Assembly (NCBI RefSeq): GCF_030272615.1
Contig: NC_081409.1
Span: 209,233,190 to 209,297,189, forward strand
Origin: Cryptomeria japonica
Taxonomy: Eukaryota; Streptophyta; Pinopsida; Cupressales; Cupressaceae
Reading direction: 5' to 3'
DNA length: 64,000 nt
The translations under genes were made by a program, and so were the position numbers. Positions 32,872-43,960 of this stretch are shown one piece after another. Position 1 is the stretch's first letter. Every line of letters begins with the position of its first letter. The notes beneath the pieces are model-generated. The model was not told where the DNA came from and made no database searches. It worked only from the letters and a program-made list of their open reading frames with translations.

Positions 32872-35693
32872 TCCCATAGCTGGTTGGAATGTCACTGACT
32901 AGTATTGTCATTTTGATCTACTTCTCTAGGTAACCTACAAGGGCCACTTGAATAAATTTGAGCTATGCTATAAGAGGGACCACTTTAGATTCTAAAGAAT
33001 AACACATACATTGAGTATTCACTATTCATTCATGTTAAGCCAAAAGTTTTCATGATGATTAGGAGCATGACATTATTTAATGCGCTTGAATTGATAGAAT
33101 GCAATTATTGAACTTGAAACTTCATTTATGAAGAAACAAAAAGGATTTGATTTTTCTTTTATGTTCATTACTTTGCTCAAATGTACTACACCTGATTTAG
33201 CTGAAGCTTGTGGAATATGAGCTTATGTAACCCCTTTCTTGACATAGTTGACTATCTTTTCCAATCGCTTGGGTTGATTTTGAAAGAACTTAAATTGTGA
33301 TATCTATAGTTTAGCCTCTCATTAATGTAATCTTGGATATAAAATTTTGGTGCAATTTCTTGAGTTGATGTTGCATTCGTTTAAGAAGGTGGTTTTGAAT
33401 CCACAAGAATTTTCACTTTTTCTTTAACCTTTTTCTTATGCAATATTTCTTTTTCATTTTTTTGATTTTGAGCTTGAGTGAGGACAGAAAGAGTGATTAT
33501 GGAAATCAGTCTATTGCTTATCACACAGATTCTTCTTTAATAAAGTTTATTGTAGAGTCACTATCGGGTTCTTTTGAAGAAAGATTTTGGTTTCTCAATA
33601 AACATTGATTTTTATTGTCCATACACAGCAGAGATTATCGAATCATAGGATAAATATACAAAACATCCTTCAGATAAAGGAGAAGCATCTTCAATAATCA
33701 GTGAACTGAAGGGATCAAGAACAGTGGAACACCAAGACATAAATATACAACGGACTGCTATAATAGGCAAACAGTGAGAAATTAGAAATATAAAGGACCA
33801 ACCAGCTTTACAACCATATTATCAGTTAATGCAGATCTGGTATGAGCTTCCCTATTCACGACTTTATAGCATAATAGACTATAATTGCAGATCGAATGTC
33901 TATTAAGATTATACAATACCTTGCGACTAATTATATTGGGCATATCATTCTTGGTAATAAACAATGCAATAAGAATTTATTCATAATTAAATAATTATGA
34001 ATGATATACACAATTCTTATTATATCTGGCATAAGGAACAATCAATGATGGACAATTATATATATTGAGCAAACTATCATGATAGTAATATAAGGAAGTA
34101 CAAGGAGGGAGAATAGTGACGAGGTCCTCCTCTAGGTAGACCACCTCATGGTAGTTGATCAATGGTCCCATGAGGCCAAGGGGGTGTAGATAGAGTCCAC
34201 CACTCTTGGACTTAGAGTGGAAGGACGTCCAAGACACCTATTGTATCTTTCCAAACACTATCATGGTTGATGATTGAATTAAGGGAATTGTAACCACAAG
34301 AGAAGGATAAGAATGGAAGTGATGGAAGGGAACAGTGATAGGATACTCAGTAGGTAGGCCACCTCATGGTAGTTGATTGATGGTCACATGAGGCCAAGGG
34401 GGATCTAGCTCTCACTTTGCTCTTGGGCCTAGGGTAGAGGGTCTCTTGGACACCTTATTGTTCCTCTTTACTCCCACTTTCTTATGGTTGAGTTTCGGTA
34501 AAGAATTGGACAAAAACTATGGTTAAGTTAATGTGCCTAATCCCACATATAGAGAATTTATTGTTAATTGTCTTTCTTACAATATTCATATTATTAATTA
34601 TATACATTTCAATGGTTTCCTAACCTATTGCAAGATCTCAATCAGGTATGCATCTTGTTCCTTTTATTGTTTTACATGGAAATGGTGATTTGGGGCAAAA
34701 AATAGGGTTTTTACTAAAAAGGGTCATTACAATTTCCTTTTGTGTTTCTATTCTCGATCGTTTCCGTTATGGAAATATCCTCTTGTAATTTTCTATATAA
34801 GGAGTATTCCTCTCCTTAATTAATTACAACATCAAATTATCATTTCAAATATGAACTAGACAAGAATCTCTATTCAATGGTTAAATAGAGACCAATGAAT
34901 TAGTATTAACAATAGGATTGACTTGACATAAAAAACATTCCACAAACACTATGACACACGATTCAATATTTTAAAAGCATGCAAAGGTACTAAAAAAGAA
35001 CAGAGAACAGGTGTTAAGCAAATTCGAACATGGTTTCTTTATTTCAAGCTTATCAAATCTCAACACATTAGATTAACTCCAAAGCTGAATGAAATCTTCT
35101 ATAGGATAATTCTTGCACAGACTCTCATTACAATCTGTGTGGATCAATTGATTGTTAAAGAGGCTAGAATTCTTATGAAGTTAAACAATTTGATTATCAA
35201 ATGATCCAATGATCAACGACAATAATTTTTAGGATAATCTTTATATTATTCATCAATAGTTGGCATGAGTTTTGCATAGTCCATGTAGTACTGATATGAT
35301 TTCTTCTAAATTCAACTATGCATGTTTTTAAATCAAAACATACATATCAAGTTGAAGAAATGAAGTACAAACCACTACATATTTATGTAAATAATATGAA
35401 TAAAAGAGGCTGGAATTTATATGAAGTTTTGTAAATGCCATCACATGTTCCTTATCATTGAAAGTGTATCTGATTTCGCTTTCTTTAATTTGAGTGATTG
35501 CGAAAGGGAGTGGGTTATGGTTCTTAATAACAAGATATCCATAGTCAGTTTGTTAACAACTTGAAGGTGGACAGTCTAAATTAGCTTTTTAAGGAGGCAA
35601 GTTTTCACAAAATGACGAGTTTCTTGCTCAAGATCCATAAGAGAAGAACCAATGTGGAAAAGAATTTAAAAATTTGTTAATTTTATGTCTCTT
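32872..35693. other. No gene recognised; AT-rich
   Basis: Only short open frames and one diverged tandem duplication (34091-34512). No retroelement motif was found. Confidence 0.5.
34091..34512. repeat. Diverged ~220-base tandem duplication
   Basis: 34091-34288 and 34310-34512 share accacctcatggtagttgat, catgaggccaaggggg, cttggac, ggacacctta-like and atggttga blocks in the same order. The copies are clearly diverged, so the duplication is old. Confidence 0.8.
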
Positions 35694-35698
35694 GGTCT
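35694..35698. repeat. Probable target duplication, left of element D
   Basis: ggtct here and ggtcc at 45818-45822 flank element D, one transition apart. Confidence 0.6.
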
Positions 35699-37522
35699 TG
35701 TTTTCACAAAAGCTTGCACCCTTGCTGAGCTATCAACTCAACAACCTTGTGAAACATGGAAACAACCCTGAAGTGGGACCTTGCGCGAGGGGTTGAATTC
35801 CCGGAGAAGGCCGACTTCCTTCTCAATCCAGGTGCAGGTGTTGAACCAATTCAACTCTTCAAACTTACTCCTAAGCCTATCCTAACAACTTGTAGAGGAA
35901 AAGGGAAGAGAGAAATGCTTAAAATAAAAGGAGGTGATGCACCAAGAAGAGATTGTTTCTCTCCCTACCCGAAATGACACGAAGAATAAACTGAAATACC
36001 CGGAAGATGCACAAACTTCAGTTGTATGAGTGACCCCGATGCATGTATTGAGGTTAGAATTCATTGAATGTCTAGAGGGGAGAAGGTTTCCCACAAGTCA
36101 CAATCATAAATAAATTAACACAGCATATATGAGAGAAGAGCCATAAAACATACACCTATGATGAAGGTAAGGAAACATACACAACATACATAAGTTGAAG
36201 GAAGGCAAGAATGGTGATTTCAATTCATTATAAGGCCAATGACCAACTTACAGTTGGAAAAATGCAAGATAAATACAAGAGAAGTGAAAGAGCATAGAAT
36301 AGCTCAAGCCAGCAGGGAGAGAACCCTTTACAATGAGTCTTAACAACCTTTATATAGAAAACTGGTTACAAGAGTGATCATGACCCTTGTGTGTGCAGGG
36401 AAATGTCAGTCTGGGAGTGCAGGGAAGTGCATGCACTTGACTTTCTATACATGCAAGCAACCTAGCCATACCCTGAAAATGCAACCTTGAGAAGGGTGGA
36501 TTGATTGACCTTCCAAATTCAAAGCTTGTAGACATGACATAAGTTACTACAACAAGCATGGCCCTGTACTTCTCTTGATGGAAATCCAGCCAAAATCATT
36601 AAATGAACCACTGTAGCTCCACAAAAGAAGGTGCACAAGTCACAAAAGTCGTCGGAGCATTTAAAGCTTTGAGTGTTGATCACACCATCCAGAAGTGTTG
36701 CAAGCCGGAAAGAAGTCCAAGGACTTCAGAAACTCGGTTTCCCGAAGTGGGGAAGACGAGGAAGGAACTTCGGAACCTTGGGGTTCCGGAGTTCTGGGGA
36801 AGGGGAAGGAGTACTTCGGAACCTAGGGGTTCTGGAGCTCTGGGGAGGGGAAGGAGTACTTCGGAACCTCGGGGTTCCGGAGTTCCGGAGAGAAGGGAAA
36901 GGCAGCAAGGAAGGGACTTTGGAGCCTTGGGGTTCCGGAGTTCCAGAGAGAGAGGAGGCAAGGAAAAGGAGAGATTAGCAAAGGAACTTCGGAACCTCAG
37001 GGTTCTGGAGTTCCGGAAAGGGAAAGGGCCAAGGGGAGGAACTTCGGAACCTCGGGGTTCCGAAGTTTCGAAGAAGGCAAGGAAGGGGAACTTCAGAACC
37101 TCGGGGTTGCAGAGAACTAAAGAGGAGGGGAAAAGAAAGGGAGGAACTTCGGAACCTCGGGGTTCCGGAGTTCCGTGAAGGAGAAAGGAGAGGCAGCAAA
37201 GGGAAGGAGCTTCGGAACCTCGGGGTTCCGGAGAATAAAAGAAGACGAGGAGAGAACTTTGAAACCTTGGGGTTCCGGAGTTCCGGAGAATAAAAGAAGA
37301 GAAGGCAAAGAGAAGGAACTACAGAACCTCAGGGTTCCGAAGTTCTGGGGAACATGAAAGAAAAGGGAAGCAAAGGGAAGGGACTTCCTCCAAACAAGAC
37401 AACACTTCTCACCTTGTAATTCTTCTGCTTTTCTCCTTGATCAACTGGGGCAGCACTGGTCCATGGATCGTATCTTTGATCGGTTCTTACTAATGGACCA
37501 AGGGTATCATAACATGACAACA
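35699..37522 (-). repeat. 3' LTR of element D (1824 bases)
   Basis: The left LTR in window order. Its outer third (to about 36600) matches 43961-44870 closely. The inner part is a palindromic minisatellite, followed by a conserved end with accttgtaattcttctgc and gatcgtatct. Confidence 0.9.
36740..37345 (-). repeat. Palindromic 'ggaacc..ggttcc' minisatellite, 3' LTR of D
   Basis: About eleven units of the form cttcggaacctcggggttccggagttccgg separated by 20-40 purine-rich bases (plus strand). Each core is an inverted repeat GGAACC-NNNN-GGTTCC. Arg/Gly/Ser-rich open frames here are artefacts of the repeat. Confidence 0.9.
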
Positions 37523-37752
37523 TTTTTGGCGATTTTTGCGGTTTGCTTGCCTGCTAAGCATGAAGTCCAGAAGGCTTGAGCATCCATTGGGCACTGAGTC
37601 ATTGAAAGGACCCAAGACGTGTGTGCCATCACTTGGAGGAAAACTGGAAACTAGAGTGCACACTCTCTTAAGGAGAATGCGGGAGGTGCACAAGCACTTA
37701 TGAAAGCAAAACAATTTCTAGTCTAATATTTACATAGTCATCAACACCCTCA

Positions 37753-38980
37753 TTAGAAGCAGGTTTTGAGATGAATCCCATTCACTGGGATTGGAAGAAC
37801 TCCATCATCAAACCTGGAAAGATGAAATGCATTGGCCTCCTTGCAACTAGTAATGACATATGGACTACTCCAAATAGCATCAAATTTGGAGAGTCGCCCA
37901 GCTTTGGCTCTGTCTGCATCCCACTTTAGAACTAGATCTCCCTCTTTGAAGATTCTATTAGTCGCCTTTTTGTCAAAAAATTTCTTGACCTTTTCTTGAT
38001 GAGTCTGAAGTGTATGCATAGCCTAACTTCTAACCTCTTCCAACTCCATCATCTCAGCCAACCTTACTGTCATGGGATTATTCTCTGTCAATTCCAGTTG
38101 ATGTGCTAGTTCAAGAGAGAGTAATTCTAGGGAAGTCGGGAGTCTTGCTTCCTTCCCATATACTAGCATGAAAGGGGAGTTACTGATCGCCCTCCTGGGT
38201 GTGATCCTGCTAGCCCATAAGGGTGTCCTCAACTTAGTATGCCATGCCCTCTGATTGTCTTCAATCGTCCTTTTAATTATCCTGATGAGGTTCTTGTTGG
38301 AAGATTCAGCTAAGCCATTACCCTGAGGGTAATAATTGGTTGACGTCTTCAAGTCTACACCATGCTTAACTGCCCAAGAACTGATTTGGGTTCCAACAAA
38401 TGCCTTGGCATTGTCTGATATGATGGTGGAGGGGACACTGAATCTTGTCACAATTCCATCAAGGAATTCCAACACTGAGGCCTCAGTGGCATCCCTCAAT
38501 GCAACTGCCTCTGTCTACCTAGTGAAGTAACCTGTTGTGGCCAGCACTAGAAGGTGGATTTATCATGCCAATGTAGTCTAAACCCCATTGTGTGAATGGT
38601 TGATCTGCTTGGATGGGTTGAAAAGGTTGGGCAACTAGTCTTTTCTTTCCAGAGAAGAGAGCACATTTCTTGCAATTCTTCACCCATCTATGTGAGTCAC
38701 TGAATAAGGATGGCCAGTAATAACTAACCCTCATTATTTTGATAATCGTAGTCCTTGTAGAGAAGTGGCCCCTTGAAGAGCCATCATGAAATTCTTCTAA
38801 CAATCCGCTGACTTGGTTTTGCTCGATACATCTTAGTAAGACTCCATTAGAGTCTCTTTGAAAAAGAGTGCCATTCACTAAGACATAGGGAATGGACTGC
38901 AACCTAAAATGCCTTCTTTTGGTCCTGTCCAGACCTTGGGGGTATCTACCTTCCATTAAGAAGGTGGTCATGTTACCCAA
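37753..38980 (-). pseudogene. Element D: integrase
   Basis: Segment 38980-38519: zinc finger (EEFHDGSSRGHFS, then CKKCALF) and the first catalytic D (GLDYIGMI). After a frameshift, 38499-38023 carries D in IISDNAKAFVG and E in NGLAESSNKNLIRI, so DDE is complete. After a stop, 38019-37753 has the C-terminal domain (EGDLVLKWDADRA, FDAIWSSPYVI). No chromodomain follows, unlike element C. A single-frame protein is impossible in this copy. Confidence 0.9.
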
Positions 38981-39690
38981 CTGAATTGAGTGTCGTTGCT
39001 AGTTGGTTGATCCTCTTGTAACACAAGGGCGACCTCTGAAGTAGTCTTAGAAGATGAGACAAGCTGTTCAGATAGGCCCCTCCCTCTTACAAGCTTGGTG
39101 ATCTTGATGTTGATGTCGTACTCCATGACCTTGGTTATCCTCCCAGCCCTCTTCTCATTGATGTCCTTATTTAGAAGGAAATCCTTGACACTTGCATGTG
39201 GAACTAAGCCATTACCTTGAGAGTTAGACAACATGTGTCGGAACTTTTTAATGCCCTTACAACAGTGAGGACTTGCTTCTCTACATAGCTATACTTAAGC
39301 TCATAGTCCTTTAACCCCTCACTAAAGAAAGCAATAGGTTGCTCCAAATTATCATTGTTCAACTGTGTTAGGACAACTGAGATGTTGGATTCTCCTCCGA
39401 AGGTATAGAGGATAAAATCCCTTTCATAGTTAGGATTGACAAGGGTAGGGGCTTGAGCAATTGCTTGTTTGATCTCTTCAAAACTGGCCCTCCCCTCCTT
39501 GGTCCAACCGAAAGCCAAGTTTTTCTTCAACATGGAAGTGAGGTGTTTTACCATGGTGGCAAGGTTGGGAATGAACCTCTTCACAAAGTTGATCCTACCA
39601 AGGAAACTTTGCAATCCTTTCTTGTGACTGGGGAGTGGAAGAGAAAGAATGGCCTCTACTTGCTCTGGATCAATGGTCAAGCCATCTTTG
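38968..39690 (-). pseudogene. Element D: degenerate gypsy RNase H
   Basis: Segment 39680-39204 has the lead-in (GLQSFLGRINFVKRFIPN, FGWTKEGRASFEEIKQAI) and the RNase H start FILYTFGGESNISVVLTQL, where the usual catalytic D is F. E is kept in YVEKQVLTVVRALK. After a frameshift, 39234-38968 reads VPHASVKDFLL and KLVRGRGLSEQLVSS, where the usual ADALSR aspartate is absent. At least two of four acidic residues are missing, as known for elements with a second RNase H, where this domain survives only as a connection region. Confidence 0.85.
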
Positions 39691-40675
39691 GATACATGTG
39701 TCCTAGCAACCTTCCTTGATTAGTAGCAAATACACACTTGCTAGGGTTCAGGGACACACCATACTCCTTGCATTTCATGAACACCTACTCAAGATGACCA
39801 AGATGGTCAGTTGCATGCTTTGAATAAACAGTTATGTCGTCAAGGTATATAAGCACAAATTTTGCAAATACACCCTTGAAAGCCATGTCCATCGCTCTTT
39901 GAAACCTGGCACCTGCATTGGTTAGCCCAAAGGGCATTTTACAATAAGCATAGGTACCCCACTTTGTAGTAAATGCAGTCTTGTATTGGTCTGATTCTTG
40001 GACCAAGATTTGATTGTAGCCTGAATACTCATCCAAGAATGAAAATCTTTCTAAGTCACTGACCTTTTGGAGAATCTGTGCCATAGAGGGAAGGGGATAG
40101 TGATCCTTGAGGGAGGCTCTGTTGAGATCCCTAAAGTCTACACATAGTCTGATTTCCCCATTCTTCTTCCTTACAGTGACGAGGTTGGCCACCCAGGAGG
40201 AGTGCTTGATAGGGAAGATGATATTGGCTTCTATAAGCTTGGTCAACTCCTTCCTCATTAGTGGTTCAATCTTGGGGTTTATTGGCCTTTGCTTTTGTCT
40301 AAATGGCTTTGCGTCTGGGTTTAGCTCTATGGTATGCTGGGCTAAGCTAGGGTCAATACCCTTCAAATCTTCATAGGTCCAAGCAACTATGTCATCGTAT
40401 TTTTGGCAAAGCTCAACAAAGGCCTCTTGTTCGGTTAAGGAACACACCTTGCCCAAGTTCAAGGACCTACCCTCAGCGACAACGACTGGCTTGTAATCAC
40501 CCTTCTTTGCAGCCAAGTTCATCTTCTTCTTCAATTGATCATCCGAGTTGAAAATGCCCTCCAAGGTAACTAGACCTTTGGGCAGATTATTGGAGTTGAG
40601 CTGCATGATTTGATCTCCATACTGGTCTTGTAGCTTAGACTGATTTTTAGTTGAGAATTCTGGTTCATTTTGCAA
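39691..40675 (-). pseudogene. Element D: reverse transcriptase
   Basis: A 296-codon open segment (40675-39785). Motifs in order: KPFRQKQRPINPKIEPLM, VRKKNGEIRLCVDFRDLN, DHYPLPSM, KMPFGLTNAGARFQRAM and the catalytic FVLIYLDDITVYS near residues 273-285. A TAG at 39785 is followed by in-frame continuation (EYGVSLNPSKCVFA). YLDD is intact. A frameshift near 40690 separates it from the preceding RNase H. Confidence 0.93.
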
Positions 40676-40707
40676 GAAGTTGACAATCTGCTGACCGCTT
40701 TCGAACT

Positions 40708-41415
40708 CTAGCCAATTTCTTGAATGTCTGGGACAGCATGCCTCACAACATGCCTGATGTGTTGTTCCTTCTCACTTGCAACATGCGTTGGTATGTTGAA
40801 TTGAGCACCAACTGCTGCAAGCCTATCAGCATGCTTGTTTTGACCTCTAGGAATGCTCTGGCTATTGAAGGCCTCAAATCCTTCAATCAAATCCCAAACC
40901 CTGTGTTTGTATGATTTGAGTAGGTTGTTCTTTGTTATACTTTGAGCTCGGATGTGGTTAACAACCAACTCACTATCTCCAAATACTTGCAAAGATCTGA
41001 TCTTTCTGCTTTGTGCAAGTTGGAGACCTTGGATCAAGGTTTCATACTCAGCGACATTGTTGGTGCAACCAAATTGAAGCCTAAAATAGAAGAAATATTT
41101 CTCTTGCTTAGGAGAAACTTGCATCACACCAGCACCTACACCGTTCTTGTTTCTTGAACCATCAAAAAACATGCTCCATAACCCCTCTGAATCTCCTTCT
41201 GTCTTGATGAGGTTAGGGATAGGAGTATCCTCTTCATGGATACAATAGGTGCCAAGCCTAGTCTCTTCAGTCTTAGCTAATGGATCAAACTGAAAAGCAT
41301 GGGCCCATTCGTCTAGCAACCAATCATGGACCTCTTGCAAAAGAGCGGCAGGCTCACGTACAATACAGTCCTCCCCCTTTTCGTGCAAAGTGCAGTTCAT
41401 GTTTATGCAGTTCAT
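40708..41415 (-). pseudogene. Element D: archaeal-type RNase H upstream of RT
   Basis: A 235-codon open segment with a complete RNase HI fold signature: D85 in WSMFFDGSRNK, E123 in NNVAEYETLI, D147 in VFGDSELVVN and D197 in NKHADRLAAVG. This is the 'archaeal-like' or plant-type RNase H known as a second RNase H in Tat-lineage elements. It lies between protease and reverse transcriptase, while the element's own gypsy RNase H downstream has lost key residues. A duplicated role is therefore likely to have passed to this domain. The segment is in the same frame as the protease, with a stop between them. Confidence 0.85.
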
Positions 41416-41499
41416 GTTTATAGGGTTGGGGGTGTAGGGATCAATGTGGTTTTGGGCAATGGGCTCTGCCCTTATGGTAACCTTGGTACCATACCTTGT

Positions 41500-41946
41500 T
41501 CAAAATAGCATGTGGGACCAATCAGAAGACAAGTACCCACCTATCTGGGCGGTGAAGTCTCTAGATAGGCAGATGGCAAAGAAGGTAGGGAGGTCGATGA
41601 TTGATACGTCTTGCAAGACAGTGCAACTAGGGCATGCATGCAAGGTTAACTTCAAATTTTCCACAACCCCTACTATCTTAATAGAAGTGCCATCTAATTG
41701 GACCACCCCTTTAGTCATAGGTTCATATTCTATGCCAAGAAGATCAGTTACCTTCTTAGGCATGACTGAGCTACTAGCTCTTGAATCTATCTTGCAGTTG
41801 TGAACCAAGTTATCTCCTATGATTAAGGAGAGATAGAAGGGGGGGGGGCTTGCTGATCTTACTTGAATCTTCTTCCTCCTTGGGTTGCACCAAACTGATG
41901 GAGAGTGCCTTTCCATTGATTGCTGCCTTGTTATCGGACTGGTCAA
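41500..41946 (-). pseudogene. Element D: aspartic protease, altered active site
   Basis: SLIIGDNLVHNCKIDSRASSSVMP contains the protease active-site region, with D-S-R where D-S-G is expected, so the enzyme should be inactive. Downstream KLTLHACPSC and the folded remainder are still readable. It is joined to gag through a frameshift at a run of ten G (plus strand) at 41839-41848. Confidence 0.8.
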
Positions 41947-43651
41947 CGTCCTTCAAGGCCTCCTTAAGAAAATCCCTTTGAGATGGGATGGAAAGAGCCT
42001 CCCACATAGTGACGTTGAGGTTGGCCTTCTTCATCTGATCAACTATGTTGAAAGGAACACTAACTGATTTTAGAGGCCCCTTTGAGGCTACAAGGTCTAC
42101 TTTTGCTCTTTGGACGACTTGGGCCTCTTCTTGCCTCTTGCTCCCTTGCAAGGTACTTTGGCTTGTATCTTGGACAACTATATTGGGCGTTGGAGCTTGG
42201 GCTGATGTTGAAGGTGAGGCAGCCTCCATGGCTCTCTTCTTTGACCTGGTATACTATAGCATAAACGCACCATTTGTTTGGTTCAAACCATAGAATTCTG
42301 CCTCCTGCCAATTGACAAAGGTAGAATCCCCTTGCAAGTAAGCCTGAGTGCTAACACTAGGCTGATTTGGGTCATATAGCTGGCCAAAAGTGGTCGGCTC
42401 ATCTTGCACTACTAAGGCTTGGACAATCGCTCCGCTTTGGCATGCACCTTGGTTGTGTGGCTGATTGCATGGTTGACACCAATCTTGCTCTTGGGCGAGG
42501 TTATTTTGCATTGGAATTATTGCTTTTGAGTTGCTTGCAGCTGTGGGGTTCACACTATTCAAGGGCGTGGCGTTCCTCCATTGGTTTTGCCCTTGAAAGG
42601 GTGGCCTATTCTATTGATAGTTCTGATTTTGTGCTTGATAAGGTTTTCTATGCTGGGCTTGTTGCCTCTTTAGTGTCACCAACTCATTGCTAAAGTTTTG
42701 CAATAGAGCCTTGGCCTCATGTAGCTCATTAGAGGATGTAGAGGGTGTGGATGGTTGACCTACGGGCACCATGGGGATAGGAGCCAAGGTGGATTGTTGA
42801 GTAGGAGCTTTAGGGAAGAGAGGCATTGGAGGCCTTGGAGCTATCTTCCCAGCCTGAATCAAACAATTTTTTGCCCTTAAGGCTATGTCATATGCACCCG
42901 GTAAAGAGGCTCCACCCATTGATTGTACCATGAAAGCTATATCGCTGTTGAGAGCTCTAAGATAATACAAGAAGGCATGATTTGGAGATGGCTTCACTAG
43001 AGCGGGAATTCTATTCCATGTCTTATGGAATCTGAAATTGAAATCTCCCATGAACTCATGAGGCGCCCTCTTGATCGTAGTCAAGTGCTCCACAAGTGAT
43101 AGGTGATCACTTTTGTCTTCGAAATGATTGCACAACCTCTCCCCCAATTCATCCCAATTGTGAATGGAGCTAGACGACAACCCTCTATACCACTGCAAAG
43201 CTTTGCCCTTCAAAGATTTGGCTAAGAGTCTGATAGCAACATCATCTTGAGTGATATTATGGACAGAGCATATGTTCGCAATGTCTTGAATGTGCTCAAT
43301 GGGCGTAGTAGCTGTTTCACCAGTGAAGTATGCTATACGCTTTAACGCAGCCACTAGTATATCATTCCATTGAGTCAAAATAAGGGGACTCCCTCCATTG
43401 AAGGTAACAAAAATCTAATTTCTTGCCATGTGAAACAATGGTCTATTGATATGAGTGGTGGGAGCCCTTGATAGTAATGGTCTTGTAAATGGAGGGGTAG
43501 AATGAGACCTGGGAGATGGAGTGTTTGCAACCTTGACCTCCCTAACTGGTGATAATGAAGGTCTACCTCTCCGCCTTCTAGAGCTTGAAGATGAGAATTC
43601 TTCGAACTGAAAACTACCTCTAGAAGATGCCCGTTTATGAATTCTGGGCAT
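41810..43651 (-). pseudogene. Element D: gag
   Basis: One frame throughout, with stops at about 43413, 42609 and 42252. The N-terminus is basic and Ser-rich (MPRIHKRASSRGS, SSSSSRRRRGRPS). The capsid core at 43378-42900 reads WNDILVAALKRIAYFTG, LAKSLKGKALQWYRGL and LCNHFEDKSDHLSLVEHL. A Pro/Gln-rich linker and a zinc knuckle, CQPCNQPHNQGAC (CX2CX3HX4C, near 42470), follow, then a Ser/Thr/Lys-rich C-terminal region to 41810. This is the usual gag layout of plant Tat and Athila elements. Confidence 0.88.
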
Positions 43652-43684
43652 GAAATCAGCAACAAGTCGTGAAAAGCAGTGGAC

Positions 43685-43815
43685 CTATGAGCAGAGACTT
43701 CGGAACCTCGGGGTCTGGGGTTTCGGTCTTAGGCACTTGGGAACCTGGGGGTTCCAAACTTCCGGAGTTGCGATGACTTGGGAACCTGGGGGTTCTGAGG
43801 TCCGAGAGTTAGAAA
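43685..43815 (-). repeat. LTR-type palindromic units in leader of D
   Basis: Three units (cttcggaacctcggggtc, cttgggaacctgggggttcc and cttgggaacctgggggttct) lie between primer binding site and gag, outside the LTR, but match the LTR minisatellite core. Confidence 0.8.
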
Positions 43816-43941
43816 CTAGTCATGAACAAGAAACTAGACTTGTTGAGCAGAGTCGCCAAGTGCTTGAGAAATAACTGCCTCTAAAGGCTAAGACACTAAG
43901 AATAGCACTAAATCCTTAGCATGTATGTCGAAATTAAGTCC

Positions 43942-43960
43942 CACAGGGCGTGCCAAAAAC
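43942..43960 (-). other. Primer binding site of element D
   Basis: On the minus strand GTTTTTGGCACGCCCTGTG directly follows the CA end of the 5' LTR. It is not the initiator-Met site. Sites of the form TTTTTGGC... are typical of Tat/Athila elements; I cannot name the primer tRNA with certainty. Confidence 0.75.

Noticed and set aside
36603-37357. Arg/Gly/Ser-rich open frames in the left LTR of element D (and 44845-45714 in the right one)
   Set aside because: All are produced by the ggaacc/ggttcc minisatellite; overlapping frames on both strands are open equally.
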